From Reichenbachiella ulvae (GTDB taxonomy: Bacteria > Bacteroidota > Bacteroidia > Cytophagales > Cyclobacteriaceae): a stretch of DNA of 64,000 bases. Made by a program: the position numbers and the translations under genes. Positions 25,618-34,823 of the stretch are shown one piece after another. Under the pieces are notes generated by a model, which was not told the DNA's origin, ran no database searches, and saw nothing but the letters and a program-made list of their open reading frames with translations. The first letter of the stretch is position 1. Each line of letters begins with the position of its first letter. The stretch covers positions 4,154,001 through 4,218,000 of the forward strand of contig NZ_JAOYOD010000001.1 in NCBI RefSeq assembly GCF_025833875.1, in the 5' to 3' direction.

Positions 25618-27501
25618 CTAGTTGGTATTTCGCCACATCAAGGAAAAGTCAAGATAGGAAATTTCTACCTCTTCCCCTTCACCATTCATGCGCAGTTGAT
25701 TAATTATCAGACGATAACGCATTCCTTCGTTTTCATAATCGATGGTCATTTCTTTAAGGGGAACCTTTGCATAGTTTTCGCCATAGTTATTTCGCAGTTC
25801 ATTCGTTTTTTTACTGAGTGAAATGCTGTCCTTTCGATCATTGAATTGAATGACGACCCCTTCACCCACGGATTGATCGATCGATACATTTATTAGCGTA
25901 TCTGCCACTTGATAACTATGGGTTTTGCCAGTTTTGTTGTAAAAATTGTCTTGAAAGAATAGCATGTGATCATAGCCCTCGATGTTTATTATTTCCTTTT
26001 CGGAACAATCAAAGTCATAATAAATGTAGTCACTTTTATATCTATGATAGGGTTCGATTCCGGCCGATTCCAGATACAGATCCGCTTCATTTTTGCCATA
26101 CTTGTTTTCTTTTTCATGGACCCATGCCATCGAATCTAGGTTTTGGGTATACCAGGACCGAATGGCCTTCATCCCATGGTTTTCGTCCAGATATTCCATG
26201 ATTGACAATACCTCATTGTGGATAGAGTCAGGCATTAGGTGATTGTTGGTGAGTTCTTTAGAAGTATAAAAGTCGGGCAGGCTGTCCAGGTTCCACATCA
26301 CTTCGTTTTGGATCTGTTCGTCTTTGAGTACACCATAGGTTTCCCAATAGTATTTAAGTCGATTAACCTGACTTCTTTCGCTCCACGAAAACACCCCCCA
26401 GGGACCAAAGGAGCATAGCAATAATATGGCGGCCAGTGAGATGGGAATGAATTTGATGTTGCTACGCCCGATCATAAAATATATCGAAACGATACTCAAC
26501 CATATCCCCATCAATACCAGCAGGTAGCGATTGATGGTTAGGCCATAATCAGCTATCCTAATATGTATGGCTAGAAAGAGTAAAGCGATCAAAGGGATGA
26601 GCGCGTAATAATAGAATTTGGAAAAGCGCTGCATCCATTCATTGCCTTTGTCGGATTGACTGTAGGGATACATCAGGAGAAGGCAAAGAATTCCCAGGAC
26701 AGAAACACAGGTGATCAAATAGGCAACAATACCTCTGGGCCAATCCCAAAGTCCTACAATCTTTAATCCATAGGCATAGAGTATGATCAGATACAAAATC
26801 AGCAGTGGCATCAGGATGTACTGAGTGAAGATTTTTAGACCTCTGGGGTATTCATAGATTGCATCTTGAGGTTTCAGATCTTTAGGAATTCCTGCCACAA
26901 AAAACCATGTGTTGAAAACTCCTTGCACCCAGATATACAATTCGAAATAAATTTTCCCTTCTATTTCTACATCGAAAAGAAGATCCAGAGACAAAATGGC
27001 AAGACAAAGTCCCACATACAAGAACCCTGAATACAACAGGGAGGTTAATATGCGCAGGAACAGTAGTTTGTTATAGTTCCAAAACCCGTTGAGATGATGG
27101 CCTTTTATATAGGGAATAATTGCGACCAACAGGTGTATGATTACATTGAAAATGGCATACCTGACATAGGGAATGGTCGTGTTATGCGTAGACTCTTCAT
27201 CTGGAAGTGAAAAATAGATCAACAACAGAAAAACAGTAGAAGCTACCCAGGCAATAGAAGCGGTTGATCTATTGAAAGAATAGTGTCTGATGAGAATAGA
27301 CACACAAAAATAGAGAGGTATCCCGAGTGCGGCAGTAAGAAGAAAGTTGACATAGGGAAAGAAATTCTCAATGTCTTTTTCATATTCTACGAGATATATG
27401 GCTACACTAGAGGCAGCTATTCCAGATAAAATAGAAAGAGGAAAGAGACGAAATCCCTCAAGTGCTTTTTGGCTGAGGTAGTGTAGTGAAGGCAATCTCA
27501 T
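25618..27501 (-). CDS. DUF4153 polytopic membrane protein
   Basis: A 627-aa protein with about twelve hydrophobic segments in residues 20-375, then a soluble C-terminal domain of about 250 residues. The 'GVFNTWFFVAGIP' block matches DUF4153. The C-terminal part has many Tyr and Asp and short beta-rich stretches. Function is unknown; a transport or envelope role is only a guess. It is preceded by a divergent-looking region and followed by the WG-repeat gene 73 bp away on the same strand. Confidence 0.8.
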   Translation of the reverse strand: MRLPSLHYLSQKALEGFRLFPLSILSGIAASSVAIYLVEYEKDIENFFPYVNFLLTAALGIPLYFCVSILIRHYSFNRSTASIAWVASTVFLLLIYFSLPDEESTHNTTIPYVRYAIFNVIIHLLVAIIPYIKGHHLNGFWNYNKLLFLRILTSLLYSGFLYVGLCLAILSLDLLFDVEIEGKIYFELYIWVQGVFNTWFFVAGIPKDLKPQDAIYEYPRGLKIFTQYILMPLLILYLIILYAYGLKIVGLWDWPRGIVAYLITCVSVLGILCLLLMYPYSQSDKGNEWMQRFSKFYYYALIPLIALLFLAIHIRIADYGLTINRYLLVLMGIWLSIVSIYFMIGRSNIKFIPISLAAILLLCSFGPWGVFSWSERSQVNRLKYYWETYGVLKDEQIQNEVMWNLDSLPDFYTSKELTNNHLMPDSIHNEVLSIMEYLDENHGMKAIRSWYTQNLDSMAWVHEKENKYGKNEADLYLESAGIEPYHRYKSDYIYYDFDCSEKEIINIEGYDHMLFFQDNFYNKTGKTHSYQVADTLINVSIDQSVGEGVVIQFNDRKDSISLSKKTNELRNNYGENYAKVPLKEMTIDYENEGMRYRLIINQLRMNGEGEEVEISYLDFSLMWRNTN

Positions 27502-27543
27502 GTGGACACTGGTCTGATGTGATTGCCTAAACTAGTTAAAATC

Positions 27544-28605
27544 TTAGAACTTCTTACGTTTGATTCTCATGGCTTTGATGAGCCAGTTGGGAAGCGGTTT
27601 TTTTGGATCCCTATTTTTCAAATTGATATTGAGGCCCAATGCCTTCAAAACTGGAACCTTGTGTGTTTCTACAAATTCGATCAAGGTACCGTCGGGATCT
27701 TCCAGATATCCCCAGTGACCGTTGGCATCTCCCATGTCAAAATCCTCGTTGCTCAAGACAGTAAATGGGAAGCCTGCAGCTTTGCAATCTTCCACCATCT
27801 TCTTCATGTTTTTGATATCGAAGCACAAGTGAATGAATCCAATATCACCCCAGAATCGCCCTTCGAACAATTTCTTAGGAGTAGAATCCAGGCGCTCTAC
27901 CAATTCGATCTGGCTGTCACCGAAGAGCGCTGTGAATCCTCCAATTCTGTCCTTTTTGTGAGTGAGGAGAACTCGGCGGAATTTTTCTTTTCCTTTATTT
28001 AAGCTGGCCAGGTCTTCAAAGACCTCAGTTTTGTCATATACCACTTGGTCGTAACCTAGCACACCAGCGAACAGCTTCATGGTTTCGTCTATGTTCGACA
28101 CACCTAGTGTAGCGCCGAACACTCCTCCCAGGTCATGGCTCTTTACGTCGTACCAGGAGTCGGATTCTTTGATTTGTAGTATGTTGTCCCATGGATCCTG
28201 GATATAAAAACTTTTACATCCGTCTGGGTCTGTGACCATTTCGGTCAAAAACTCCACACCCAAATGTTTGAGTCGATCAAAGCTTCTTTGAATGTCAACG
28301 GACTTGATCTTCGCCATATTGATTCCCAAATCACCGAAATCAAGCGGGCTTTCCATTTTGAGTGGAGTGCGGCCCGTGTGTTGCCAGATTTCATAGCCAC
28401 TTCCTCCCTGTAGGTTCATGGCAAGTATGGCTCTTTTTTTTCTTGGTTCACCCCCCATATAGGGAGCCATGTAGGTTGCCTCATTGTTGTCATCGAAGAT
28501 ACAGGCATCAGCACCTAGCCTAGTCGCATACCATTGAAACCCCTTTTCTGCATCGTCGACACCCACTCCCATTTGTTGGATGCCATATATTAGTTTTTCT
28601 TCCAT
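27544..28605 (-). CDS. Double VOC (glyoxalase-fold) protein
   Basis: A 353-aa protein with two vicinal-oxygen-chelate modules (about 5-145 and 150-310). Beta-strand patterns are 'YGIQQMGVGVDD', 'FYIQDPWDNILQIKE', 'GATLGVSNIDETMKLFAGVLGYDQVVYDKT' (read in parts) and 'WGYLEDPDGTLIEFVETHKV'. Metal ligands typical of dioxygenases or glyoxalases may lie in these strands but cannot be assigned. The substrate is unknown. A basic tail closes the protein. Confidence 0.85.
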   Translation of the reverse strand: MEEKLIYGIQQMGVGVDDAEKGFQWYATRLGADACIFDDNNEATYMAPYMGGEPRKKRAILAMNLQGGSGYEIWQHTGRTPLKMESPLDFGDLGINMAKIKSVDIQRSFDRLKHLGVEFLTEMVTDPDGCKSFYIQDPWDNILQIKESDSWYDVKSHDLGGVFGATLGVSNIDETMKLFAGVLGYDQVVYDKTEVFEDLASLNKGKEKFRRVLLTHKKDRIGGFTALFGDSQIELVERLDSTPKKLFEGRFWGDIGFIHLCFDIKNMKKMVEDCKAAGFPFTVLSNEDFDMGDANGHWGYLEDPDGTLIEFVETHKVPVLKALGLNINLKNRDPKKPLPNWLIKAMRIKRKKF

Positions 28606-28679
28606 TTTCTTAGATCAAAGTCGAATTGAGTAACCAAAAGTAGTCGAAGCGCATGGGTTGTGCAATTTGCACCAAACAA

Positions 28680-29105
28680 TCATTGATTTGTGATCAATTC
28701 AACTATTTCATTCGTGTCTAGCATTACTACTTGTTTTATTCCTTTTCTGAGTTTTTTGTCGCCCGTCCAGATAGGGCAGTCTTGCTCTAACGCCAATGCG
28801 ACAAAAGCAATGTCGTCATGATCCACATCAAGAGTTAATTCTTCTGCTCTGATCCAGTGTTGAGGAGAAATCTGCTCTTCTGGAAGAAAGTGAATATTTC
28901 GAATCACAAGTTGCTTGAGCTCGGTGAGTTTTGTCTGGTCTGATTTGAGTAGTTTAATTAGTTTATTTTGGTGCTCAACCAATTCTGTTAAAAGGTAGGA
29001 GGGTGAAAGGAATGTTACATTTGGCTCGGATAGTATTTGAGCTATTTTACCATTTGTATTTAAGATCGCGCTGAACACAATATTGGTGTCGACGATGACC
29101 TTCAT
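28680..29105 (-). CDS. PIN-domain toxin (VapC-like ribonuclease)
   Basis: A 141-aa PIN-domain protein. Acidic active-site residues are visible: Asp6 in 'VIVDTNI', a Glu at about 41-44, Asp97/Asp98 in 'DVDHDDIAFVALA', and Asp116 in 'WTGDKKL'. Such toxins cleave RNA. The ATG overlaps the antitoxin stop (ATGA), giving the usual antitoxin-toxin order. The cellular target is not predictable. Confidence 0.88.
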   Translation of the reverse strand: MKVIVDTNIVFSAILNTNGKIAQILSEPNVTFLSPSYLLTELVEHQNKLIKLLKSDQTKLTELKQLVIRNIHFLPEEQISPQHWIRAEELTLDVDHDDIAFVALALEQDCPIWTGDKKLRKGIKQVVMLDTNEIVELITNQ

Positions 29106-29305
29106 TGAGTAAATCTAGACTTATTTTTAGCCCACCAGGATTTGTTGATAGAAGAGGCAAGTTCGTCGGCTTCTGCTTGAGTAGCTTCACTTTTTGCGGT
29201 CAATTCACCATAGCGAATTAAGTCAAGAATCCCTTGAAGTCTCTTGGAGTCCAGGTTTTCTGTTATTCTAACTACTATCTCTTTATCTGACCTTTCAACT
29301 TGCAT
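29102..29305 (-). CDS. Antitoxin partner of the PIN toxin
   Basis: A small protein of 67 aa from the ATG at 29305 (MQVERSDKEIVVRI); another ATG at 29323 would add six residues. A short beta-alpha N-terminus is followed by a Trp/Lys-rich tail ending NKSRFTQ, which may wrap the toxin. No helix-turn-helix or AbrB motif is obvious, so DNA binding is not shown. The antitoxin role rests on its 4-bp overlap with the PIN gene. Confidence 0.75.
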   Translation of the reverse strand: MQVERSDKEIVVRITENLDSKRLQGILDLIRYGELTAKSEATQAEADELASSINKSWWAKNKSRFTQ

Positions 29306-29398
29306 ACCATAAATATACGGCATACAATTTAAATCAGGTTAGGCTCTTCATTACATTTGTTTGGGTTTTCTATTCTTCTCTGAGTGAGGAACAGATTA

Positions 29399-29776
29399 TC
29401 AACGTCCAGCTGTCACCTCTATTTCTATTTTCATGGCTGGGTCGGCCAAGCCGGCTGCTATCATAGTAGCTGCTGGACGTATTTCGCCAAAAAACTCTCG
29501 CAATACTGGCCAGCACGGTTCAAAATCTTCTCTAACTGGAAGGATGTACTGTACGCGAACCACTTTTTCGAGCGAGCTGTCCGCTTCTTTTAAGGCATTT
29601 TGGATATTGACCATGCATTGGCGACACTGCTCGACCACATCGTCTGAGATGGTCATCTGGCTGTAGTCATAGCCCGTAGTACCAGATACATGTACATAGT
29701 GCTCATCTACAACGGCTCTGGAATAGCCGATGAGCTCTTCGAAAGTAGAGCCGCTGGAGATGCGCTTTTGTATCAT
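29399..29776 (-). CDS. RidA/YjgF-family protein
   Basis: A 125-aa Rid-family protein. 'GYSRAVV', 'VHVSGTTGYD', 'QCRQCMVNIQNALKEA' and 'RPAATMIAAGLADPAMKIEIEV' (read in parts) match the trimeric YjgF fold. The Arg that binds the substrate carboxylate in true RidA imine deaminases is probably the one in 'IRPAATMI'. It starts inside the stop of the upstream GH15 gene (TAATG). Confidence 0.88.
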   Translation of the reverse strand: MIQKRISSGSTFEELIGYSRAVVDEHYVHVSGTTGYDYSQMTISDDVVEQCRQCMVNIQNALKEADSSLEKVVRVQYILPVREDFEPCWPVLREFFGEIRPAATMIAAGLADPAMKIEIEVTAGR

Positions 29777-31566
29777 TAATAGTTGAAATCTGCAATGTCC
29801 AATTTACGAGCTATTCTTTCAGCTGCGTTGAGCAGTCCTACGTGGCTATATGCCTGAGGGAAATTGCCCCACATGCTACCATCGTGCTCATTGACATCCT
29901 CGCTCAACAATCCGACATGGTTGGACTGACTCACCAGATGTTCGAAATATTGAATCGCTTCGTCTACACGTCCTACACAAGCTAATGCTTCGACATACCA
30001 GAAGGCGCAGATCATAAAGGTTGTTTCTGGTTCACCAAAGTCGTCCTGATGTTTGTATCTGTAGAACAAACCATTGCTTGCCTTCAGGTCTCTTTCCATA
30101 GCGATCAAATGCTCTTTCGCTCGATCGCTTTTTGGATCGAGGTAGCCCATGTTGATCAGCTGCAGACAGCTGGCATCCATTCGGTCCGTACCAATTGCCT
30201 GACTGTAGCCTTTTTTCTCTGGGCTATAGCACTTTTCGATTTTCTCCTGAGCGATTTTTCCGAGCCTGGTCGCCAGCTTGTCCATTTCTTCGTCCTTGAT
30301 CACTGCTGCGATTTTTTTGGCAGCCAAACATCCCGCCCAGTGGAACAGGTAAGTATAGCAGTGATATTGCTGTAGGTTTCTGAATTCCCACAGTCCGGCA
30401 TCTTTCTGCTCCATGGTTTTTTCGATCAGTCCCAGTGTCTTGAAAATCAAATCACCACTGTCAAATTTTTCTGTAAAGATGATACGCTGATCATAATACA
30501 AAGGTAGCAGTGAAACGAGTACTTGACCATAGACATCATTTTGGATGTGTTCGTAGGCCTGGTTTCCGATACGGACGGGTCGATTCTCGCCCTGATATCC
30601 GCTCAGGTCTGATTCTATTTCGATCAACTTCTTCTCTCCACCGATTCCCACTAGCGGTTGATACCTTTCGGTTTCCGCGCTGGTGATATTCATGATGTAA
30701 TGGAAGTACTGCTCCAATTCTTCGAAGTGACCGATGTTATTGAAGGCGTTGAGTGTATAATAGGTATCGCGCATCCAGCAGAAGCGATAGTCCCAGTTTC
30801 GGGTAGATTTTGGTGCTTCTGGCAAACTTGTCGTCAGTGCTGCTACGATGGCGCCTGTATCTTCATACTGATGGATCTTTAGGATCAAAGCTGAGCGAAT
30901 GGCTGCTTTTTGCTGGAAATGGTTGATACTGGCGGTTTTGACCCAATTTCTCCAATACCTTACGGTTCTGCTCAAGAAAGTCTCACAGGTTTCTTTAAGC
31001 TCCGCCTCCATGGGCTGTCCATAAGTAAGTACGCAATATTTGGTTTCGTTGAGAACAAACTCCTGGTCGTTGATGATGTAGTTCATCGAGATGTTAGTGG
31101 TCAACCGAACCTGAGCATCCAAACCGATGTATCGGATGTGGTTACTCCCTATGCTTTTTTCAGGAATGTTTTTGCCATAGTCGCCTACTGGGTTGCAGTT
31201 GACTTTGATCGTAGCATGTCCGTTGATAGGCTCGATCTTTCTGATGAGCATCAGCGGTTTATAATGTCTTTCGTATTGCTCGAAACGAGGAGCAAAATCA
31301 GTGACTTTGTATTTTGCTCCATCAGAGCATTCTATCTCTGTACAAAGTACGTTGGTGTTTTCTACATAGTATTGTTTGGTGTTGAACTCTCCCTCAGCAG
31401 GCAGTACGGAATACTCTCCTCCCTTCTCTTCGTCCACCATTTTACCAAAAATGAACGAACTATCAAACCTCGGCCAACACATCCAGGCGATATTAGTATC
31501 CGTCTTGATGTGCGCGCTAAATGCGCAATTGCCTATTACTCCAAAATCATAGGTGTGCCTACTCAT
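29776..31566 (-). CDS. GH15 family glycoside hydrolase (glucoamylase or trehalase type)
   Basis: A 596-aa cytoplasmic protein with an N-terminal beta-sandwich (about 1-200) and an (alpha/alpha)6 barrel. Family motifs are 'RNWDYRFCWMRD' with the catalytic region after it, 'YDVYGQVL'-like, 'LLSEDV' and 'GNFPQAYSHVGLLNAA'. Members hydrolyse alpha-glucans or trehalose; several bacterial GH15 enzymes are trehalases. The window also has an OtsA-OtsB gene 7 kb away, so trehalose turnover is possible, but the substrate is not decided by sequence. Confidence 0.88.
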   Translation of the reverse strand: MSRHTYDFGVIGNCAFSAHIKTDTNIAWMCWPRFDSSFIFGKMVDEEKGGEYSVLPAEGEFNTKQYYVENTNVLCTEIECSDGAKYKVTDFAPRFEQYERHYKPLMLIRKIEPINGHATIKVNCNPVGDYGKNIPEKSIGSNHIRYIGLDAQVRLTTNISMNYIINDQEFVLNETKYCVLTYGQPMEAELKETCETFLSRTVRYWRNWVKTASINHFQQKAAIRSALILKIHQYEDTGAIVAALTTSLPEAPKSTRNWDYRFCWMRDTYYTLNAFNNIGHFEELEQYFHYIMNITSAETERYQPLVGIGGEKKLIEIESDLSGYQGENRPVRIGNQAYEHIQNDVYGQVLVSLLPLYYDQRIIFTEKFDSGDLIFKTLGLIEKTMEQKDAGLWEFRNLQQYHCYTYLFHWAGCLAAKKIAAVIKDEEMDKLATRLGKIAQEKIEKCYSPEKKGYSQAIGTDRMDASCLQLINMGYLDPKSDRAKEHLIAMERDLKASNGLFYRYKHQDDFGEPETTFMICAFWYVEALACVGRVDEAIQYFEHLVSQSNHVGLLSEDVNEHDGSMWGNFPQAYSHVGLLNAAERIARKLDIADFNY

Positions 31567-31746
31567 AATTAATTGTATTTATGAATGTGAGAAAAACGCT
31601 TTCAAAATCATGTGATTAAACTGACAATTAGGGGGAGTGTGAGCCATTCAATCTTATTGCTAAAATGATGAAAATTCATCAACTTTTGCCATAGTTTTTA
31701 CAACTTTGTGCAATCAAAATTTCGATTCCTTAAAAAACACATAATA

Positions 31747-32502
31747 ATGAGACAAAAAATCGTAGCGGGTAACTGGAAAATGAACAATGACCTGGAAGCG
31801 GGTAAAAAACTGGCTTTGGAGGTATTAGAAAAATCTACTGGATCTGAGAAAGCTCAGATTGTATTAGGTACGCCATACATTCACCTGACAGCTGTAGCTG
31901 CGGATGTAGCTGGAAAAAATGGAATCGAAATAGCTGCACAAAACTGTAGCGATAAAGCTTCTGGTGCATATACAGGAGAAATTTCTGCGTCGATGGTAAA
32001 ATCTACCGGAGCGAATTATGTGATTTTGGGACACAGTGAAAGAAGAGAATACTTCAGCGAAAGCAATGAGCTATTGGCTGCTAAGGTCGATATCGCTTTG
32101 GAAAATGGGTTGACTCCTATCTTCTGCTGTGGTGAGCCATTAGAAATCCGTGAGGCTGGAACTATGTACGAGTTTGTAAAGGAGCAATTGACAGAAAGCT
32201 TGTTCCATTTGTCAGCTGAGGACTTTGCTAAAATTACCATCGCATACGAGCCTATCTGGGCGATCGGTACAGGTAAAACGGCTTCTTCAGAGCAGGCACA
32301 AGAAATGCACAAAGAATTGAGAGATCACTTAGCTTCTAAGTTTGGTCAGGAGGCAGCCGATGCTTGCCCTATTCTTTATGGTGGTAGCTGTAAGCCTGGA
32401 AATGCTAAGGAACTATTTTCACAAGCAGATGTAGATGGGGGATTGATCGGAGGAGCTTCTCTTAACGCTGATGATTTTCTTGCGATTGTCAATGCCTTCT
32501 AA
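31747..32502 (+). CDS. tpiA: Triosephosphate isomerase
   Basis: A glycolytic and gluconeogenic enzyme that interconverts dihydroxyacetone phosphate and glyceraldehyde 3-phosphate. The 251-aa TIM barrel has 'AGNWKMN' (catalytic Lys), 'ILGHSERR' (electrophilic His), '[12 protein letters not shown]' (catalytic Glu and loop 6) and '[11 protein letters not shown]'. The start is the ATG at 31747; a longer frame begins at 31708. A strong terminator follows. Confidence 0.97.
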   Translation: MRQKIVAGNWKMNNDLEAGKKLALEVLEKSTGSEKAQIVLGTPYIHLTAVAADVAGKNGIEIAAQNCSDKASGAYTGEISASMVKSTGANYVILGHSERREYFSESNELLAAKVDIALENGLTPIFCCGEPLEIREAGTMYEFVKEQLTESLFHLSAEDFAKITIAYEPIWAIGTGKTASSEQAQEMHKELRDHLASKFGQEAADACPILYGGSCKPGNAKELFSQADVDGGLIGGASLNADDFLAIVNAF

Positions 32503-32520
32503 GAATTAAGGAAATAATCA

Positions 32521-32556
32521 AAAAAAACCGTCACGAGATTCTCTGACGGTTTTTTT
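32521..32556 (+). terminator. Intrinsic terminator after tpiA
   Basis: AAAAAAACCGTCA (32521-32533) pairs with TGACGGTTTTTTT (32544-32556). The loop CGAGATTCTC can itself fold. The T run makes it a strong terminator. Confidence 0.88.
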
Positions 32557-32622
32557 GTGTCCTATCCTGTCATGATCTATCTTCAAGTCCGTAATCAAGC
32601 AGCGTCTTGACAATATTTACTA

Positions 32623-32630
32623 TAATTTTG
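32623..32630 (+). promoter_or_regulatory. Candidate -7 element for ispH
   Basis: TAATTTTG matches TAnnTTTG exactly, 20 bp upstream of the ispH ATG. The nearest TTG (32607-32609) is only 13 bp upstream, shorter than the usual spacing. Confidence 0.35.
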
Positions 32631-32650
32631 CAGCAAAGAGCCATCTACTC

Positions 32651-33544
32651 ATGGAAATAGAAATTGATAGCAATTCAGGATATTGTTTCGGTGTGGAATA
32701 TGCCATCGAAATGGCCGAAGATGAACTAAAAGACAGCGGTAGCCTATACTGCCTGGGAGACATCGTGCACAACCACATGGAAGTGGAGCGACTGGCTGCT
32801 CTGGGTCTCAAAATCATCGATCGTGAGGACATGAAAGACCTTCATGATTGTAAGGTTCTGATCCGTGCCCACGGCGAACCGCCAGAAACTTACAAATTGG
32901 CTATCGAGAACAATATTGAATTGATAGATGCCTCATGTCCGGTTGTGCTCAAGCTTCAAAACCGAGTGAAGGGCTCCTTCGATCAAATGGAAGAGCGCGA
33001 GGGCCAAATCGTAATATATGGAAAGCCCGGTCATGCGGAGGTCATTGGGCTGACTGGCCAAACTAAGGAAAAAGCCATCATAGTGATGGAGGATGAAGAT
33101 TTGGAACAAATTGACTTTTCCCGACCGGTTACCTTATACAGCCAGACTACTAAAAGTACAAAAGGTTTCTATCGCTTGAAGGCTATGATCGAAGAGCGAA
33201 TAGAAAAGGAGAAAGGGTCACTAGAAGTCACAGACTTCAAGGCCAACGATAGTATTTGTCGTCAGGTCTCCAATCGTGAGCCAAGCATGGAGAAATTTTC
33301 TCAAAAGCACGATGTGATCATTTTCGTCAGTGGTAAGAAAAGCTCTAATGGTAGAGCGCTATATGGAGTTTGCAAAAATTTTAACGAGCGCAGCTACTTT
33401 ATCGGTAGTGAAGAGGAACTGGATCTGGATTGGATCCAACCCGAAGACAGTGTTGGTATCTGCGGTGCGACCTCTACCCCTATGTGGCTGATGGAGCGAG
33501 TGAGAGATTTTATTCTTGAAAAGTTCGACCCAGTTACAGTTTAG
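32651..33544 (+). CDS. ispH: 4-hydroxy-3-methylbut-2-enyl diphosphate reductase
   Basis: The last enzyme of the MEP isoprenoid pathway, producing IPP and DMAPP. The 297-aa protein has the three expected [4Fe-4S] ligands: Cys12 in 'GYCFGVE', the Cys in 'DASCPVV' and the Cys in 'DSICRQVSNRE'. Also present are 'DIVHNHMEV' and 'RAHGEPPE' (conserved His residues), 'YSQTTKST', and 'VSGKKSSNGRALYGVC', which matches the SSNS-type substrate site. Its stop overlaps that of the convergent gene. Confidence 0.95.
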   Translation: MEIEIDSNSGYCFGVEYAIEMAEDELKDSGSLYCLGDIVHNHMEVERLAALGLKIIDREDMKDLHDCKVLIRAHGEPPETYKLAIENNIELIDASCPVVLKLQNRVKGSFDQMEEREGQIVIYGKPGHAEVIGLTGQTKEKAIIVMEDEDLEQIDFSRPVTLYSQTTKSTKGFYRLKAMIEERIEKEKGSLEVTDFKANDSICRQVSNREPSMEKFSQKHDVIIFVSGKKSSNGRALYGVCKNFNERSYFIGSEEELDLDWIQPEDSVGICGATSTPMWLMERVRDFILEKFDPVTV

Positions 33545-34194
33545 TTGGGTATTTGTTCATAGTTCTTCATTTTACTTTTATATATCTCAATATACCTCTC
33601 CATAAAAGCGACATGGGTTGCTATACCCCAATCAACTACTCTATTGTATTGATTACCGTTGAATGATTCGATGCGCTCCGACCAGATTACCTCCTTGGTT
33701 GAAATATCAAAGAAGGTGAAAAATATTGTTACTGTTTTGTTGGCCTTGTGAAAACATACAGGGTGCATGACAAATCCAATTCCATCATCCTTTTCGAGTT
33801 TATAGGATCCTATGCTTTTTTGAATTTGTAATGAGTCGACTTCAGGACAGAGTTCCTCTATAGAGATTAGGTCAATTGATAACAGCTTTCGATTTGCAAT
33901 TAAAGTTGGTGTGAAATCGAAAATTACTTGTTCTTTTTCTAGAACTTTAGAGAGCCTTTTTTCATCAATATGTTTTAGCAAGAAATCTTGCCAAACATAC
34001 ATAAAACGTTTTATGTCCTGTCCTTCTCTTTTTTGGTCCACTAGTTCGAATTGAGTAAAATCAAAACCATAAAAGGTAATTTCCTTTGTTTCGAATATTT
34101 GTTGATCAGAAGGAACAATAAATTGAGCAAAAGCCTTTTCTGAAACAATGAAAAATAGAGTTGCAATTATACCAATAGGGATGATTTTAGCCAT
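33541..34194 (-). CDS. Exported hypothetical protein, paralogue of its upstream neighbour
   Basis: A 217-aa protein with a signal peptide (1-23, ending AFAQ) from the ATG at 34194, which overlaps the upstream stop in ATGGCTAA. It is not recognised by family. It shares with the next upstream gene 'FETKEITFYGFDF', 'FFDISTKEVIW' and a C-terminal 'VVDWGIATHVAF' pattern. A longer frame to 34248 adds a tail that would hide the signal peptide. Convergent with ispH and overlapping its stop by 4 bp. Confidence 0.65.
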   Translation of the reverse strand: MAKIIPIGIIATLFFIVSEKAFAQFIVPSDQQIFETKEITFYGFDFTQFELVDQKREGQDIKRFMYVWQDFLLKHIDEKRLSKVLEKEQVIFDFTPTLIANRKLLSIDLISIEELCPEVDSLQIQKSIGSYKLEKDDGIGFVMHPVCFHKANKTVTIFFTFFDISTKEVIWSERIESFNGNQYNRVVDWGIATHVAFMERYIEIYKSKMKNYEQIPN

Positions 34195-34822
34195 TTTTAC
34201 GAGTTTTTCTTGTGTGTTTTTTATTCTGAGGATAGTATAATTTATCAATGAAATAATTGAAATTATGGTCTAAGGCATAACCCCATTCTGAAACAATTCT
34301 GCCTCCTCCCATGGCATGAGTAATTAAGCTTTCTAACCATAATACTTCCCTACTCCGAATATCGAAGAATACATAGTGTACGAGACTCTCTTCTTTTCTT
34401 GTTTCGAAATAATCCACGAACAGAATTAAACCTAATCCGTCAGTTTCATCAATATTTAATCCTTTAACTTCCTTTAACAACGTTTCATTCGGAGTTACTT
34501 CTTTGAAAAATGTAATTACCGAATCCGGATCAATATTGCTTATTCTAGCTGCACTATTGGTGGTTCTAAAATGAAACTTCTTTTTACTCATGCGATCAGC
34601 CAATATATAGGGTGATTTTTTCATCATAAAAAAGTTCTCCCAGCCATAAACAGCAGCTCGATGTGGCTCCTCAAATTTTCTTGGTTCAGCTAATTCTACA
34701 AAGTCGAAATTACACCCATAGAAATAAATTTCCTTTGCCTCAAAAACTTCAGATTTATTAAAACTATCCTGAGCCCAGGAACTGAAACTTGTACAAATGA
34801 ACATTAATGAAAGGAGTCTCAT
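34187..34822 (-). CDS. Exported hypothetical protein, tandem paralogue
   Basis: A 211-aa protein with a signal peptide (1-17, ending SSWAQ). It matches the next downstream gene at 'FEAKEIYFYGCNF', 'FFDIRSREVLW' and 'SEWGYALDHNF', in the same order, indicating an old tandem duplication. No domain is recognised. Base composition of this pair looks AT-richer than the neighbours by eye. Confidence 0.65.
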   Translation of the reverse strand: MRLLSLMFICTSFSSWAQDSFNKSEVFEAKEIYFYGCNFDFVELAEPRKFEEPHRAAVYGWENFFMMKKSPYILADRMSKKKFHFRTTNSAARISNIDPDSVITFFKEVTPNETLLKEVKGLNIDETDGLGLILFVDYFETRKEESLVHYVFFDIRSREVLWLESLITHAMGGGRIVSEWGYALDHNFNYFIDKLYYPQNKKHTRKTRKNG

Positions 34823-34823
34823 A

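Noticed and set aside
30910..31572. 220-codon plus-strand frame opposite the GH15 gene
   Set aside because: Antisense shadow of a clearly recognised enzyme.
32607..32628. TTGACA and TATAAT near ispH as a sigma-70 promoter
   Set aside because: The two boxes are separated by only 8 bp, and Bacteroidota do not use this promoter type; the TAnnTTTG box was preferred.
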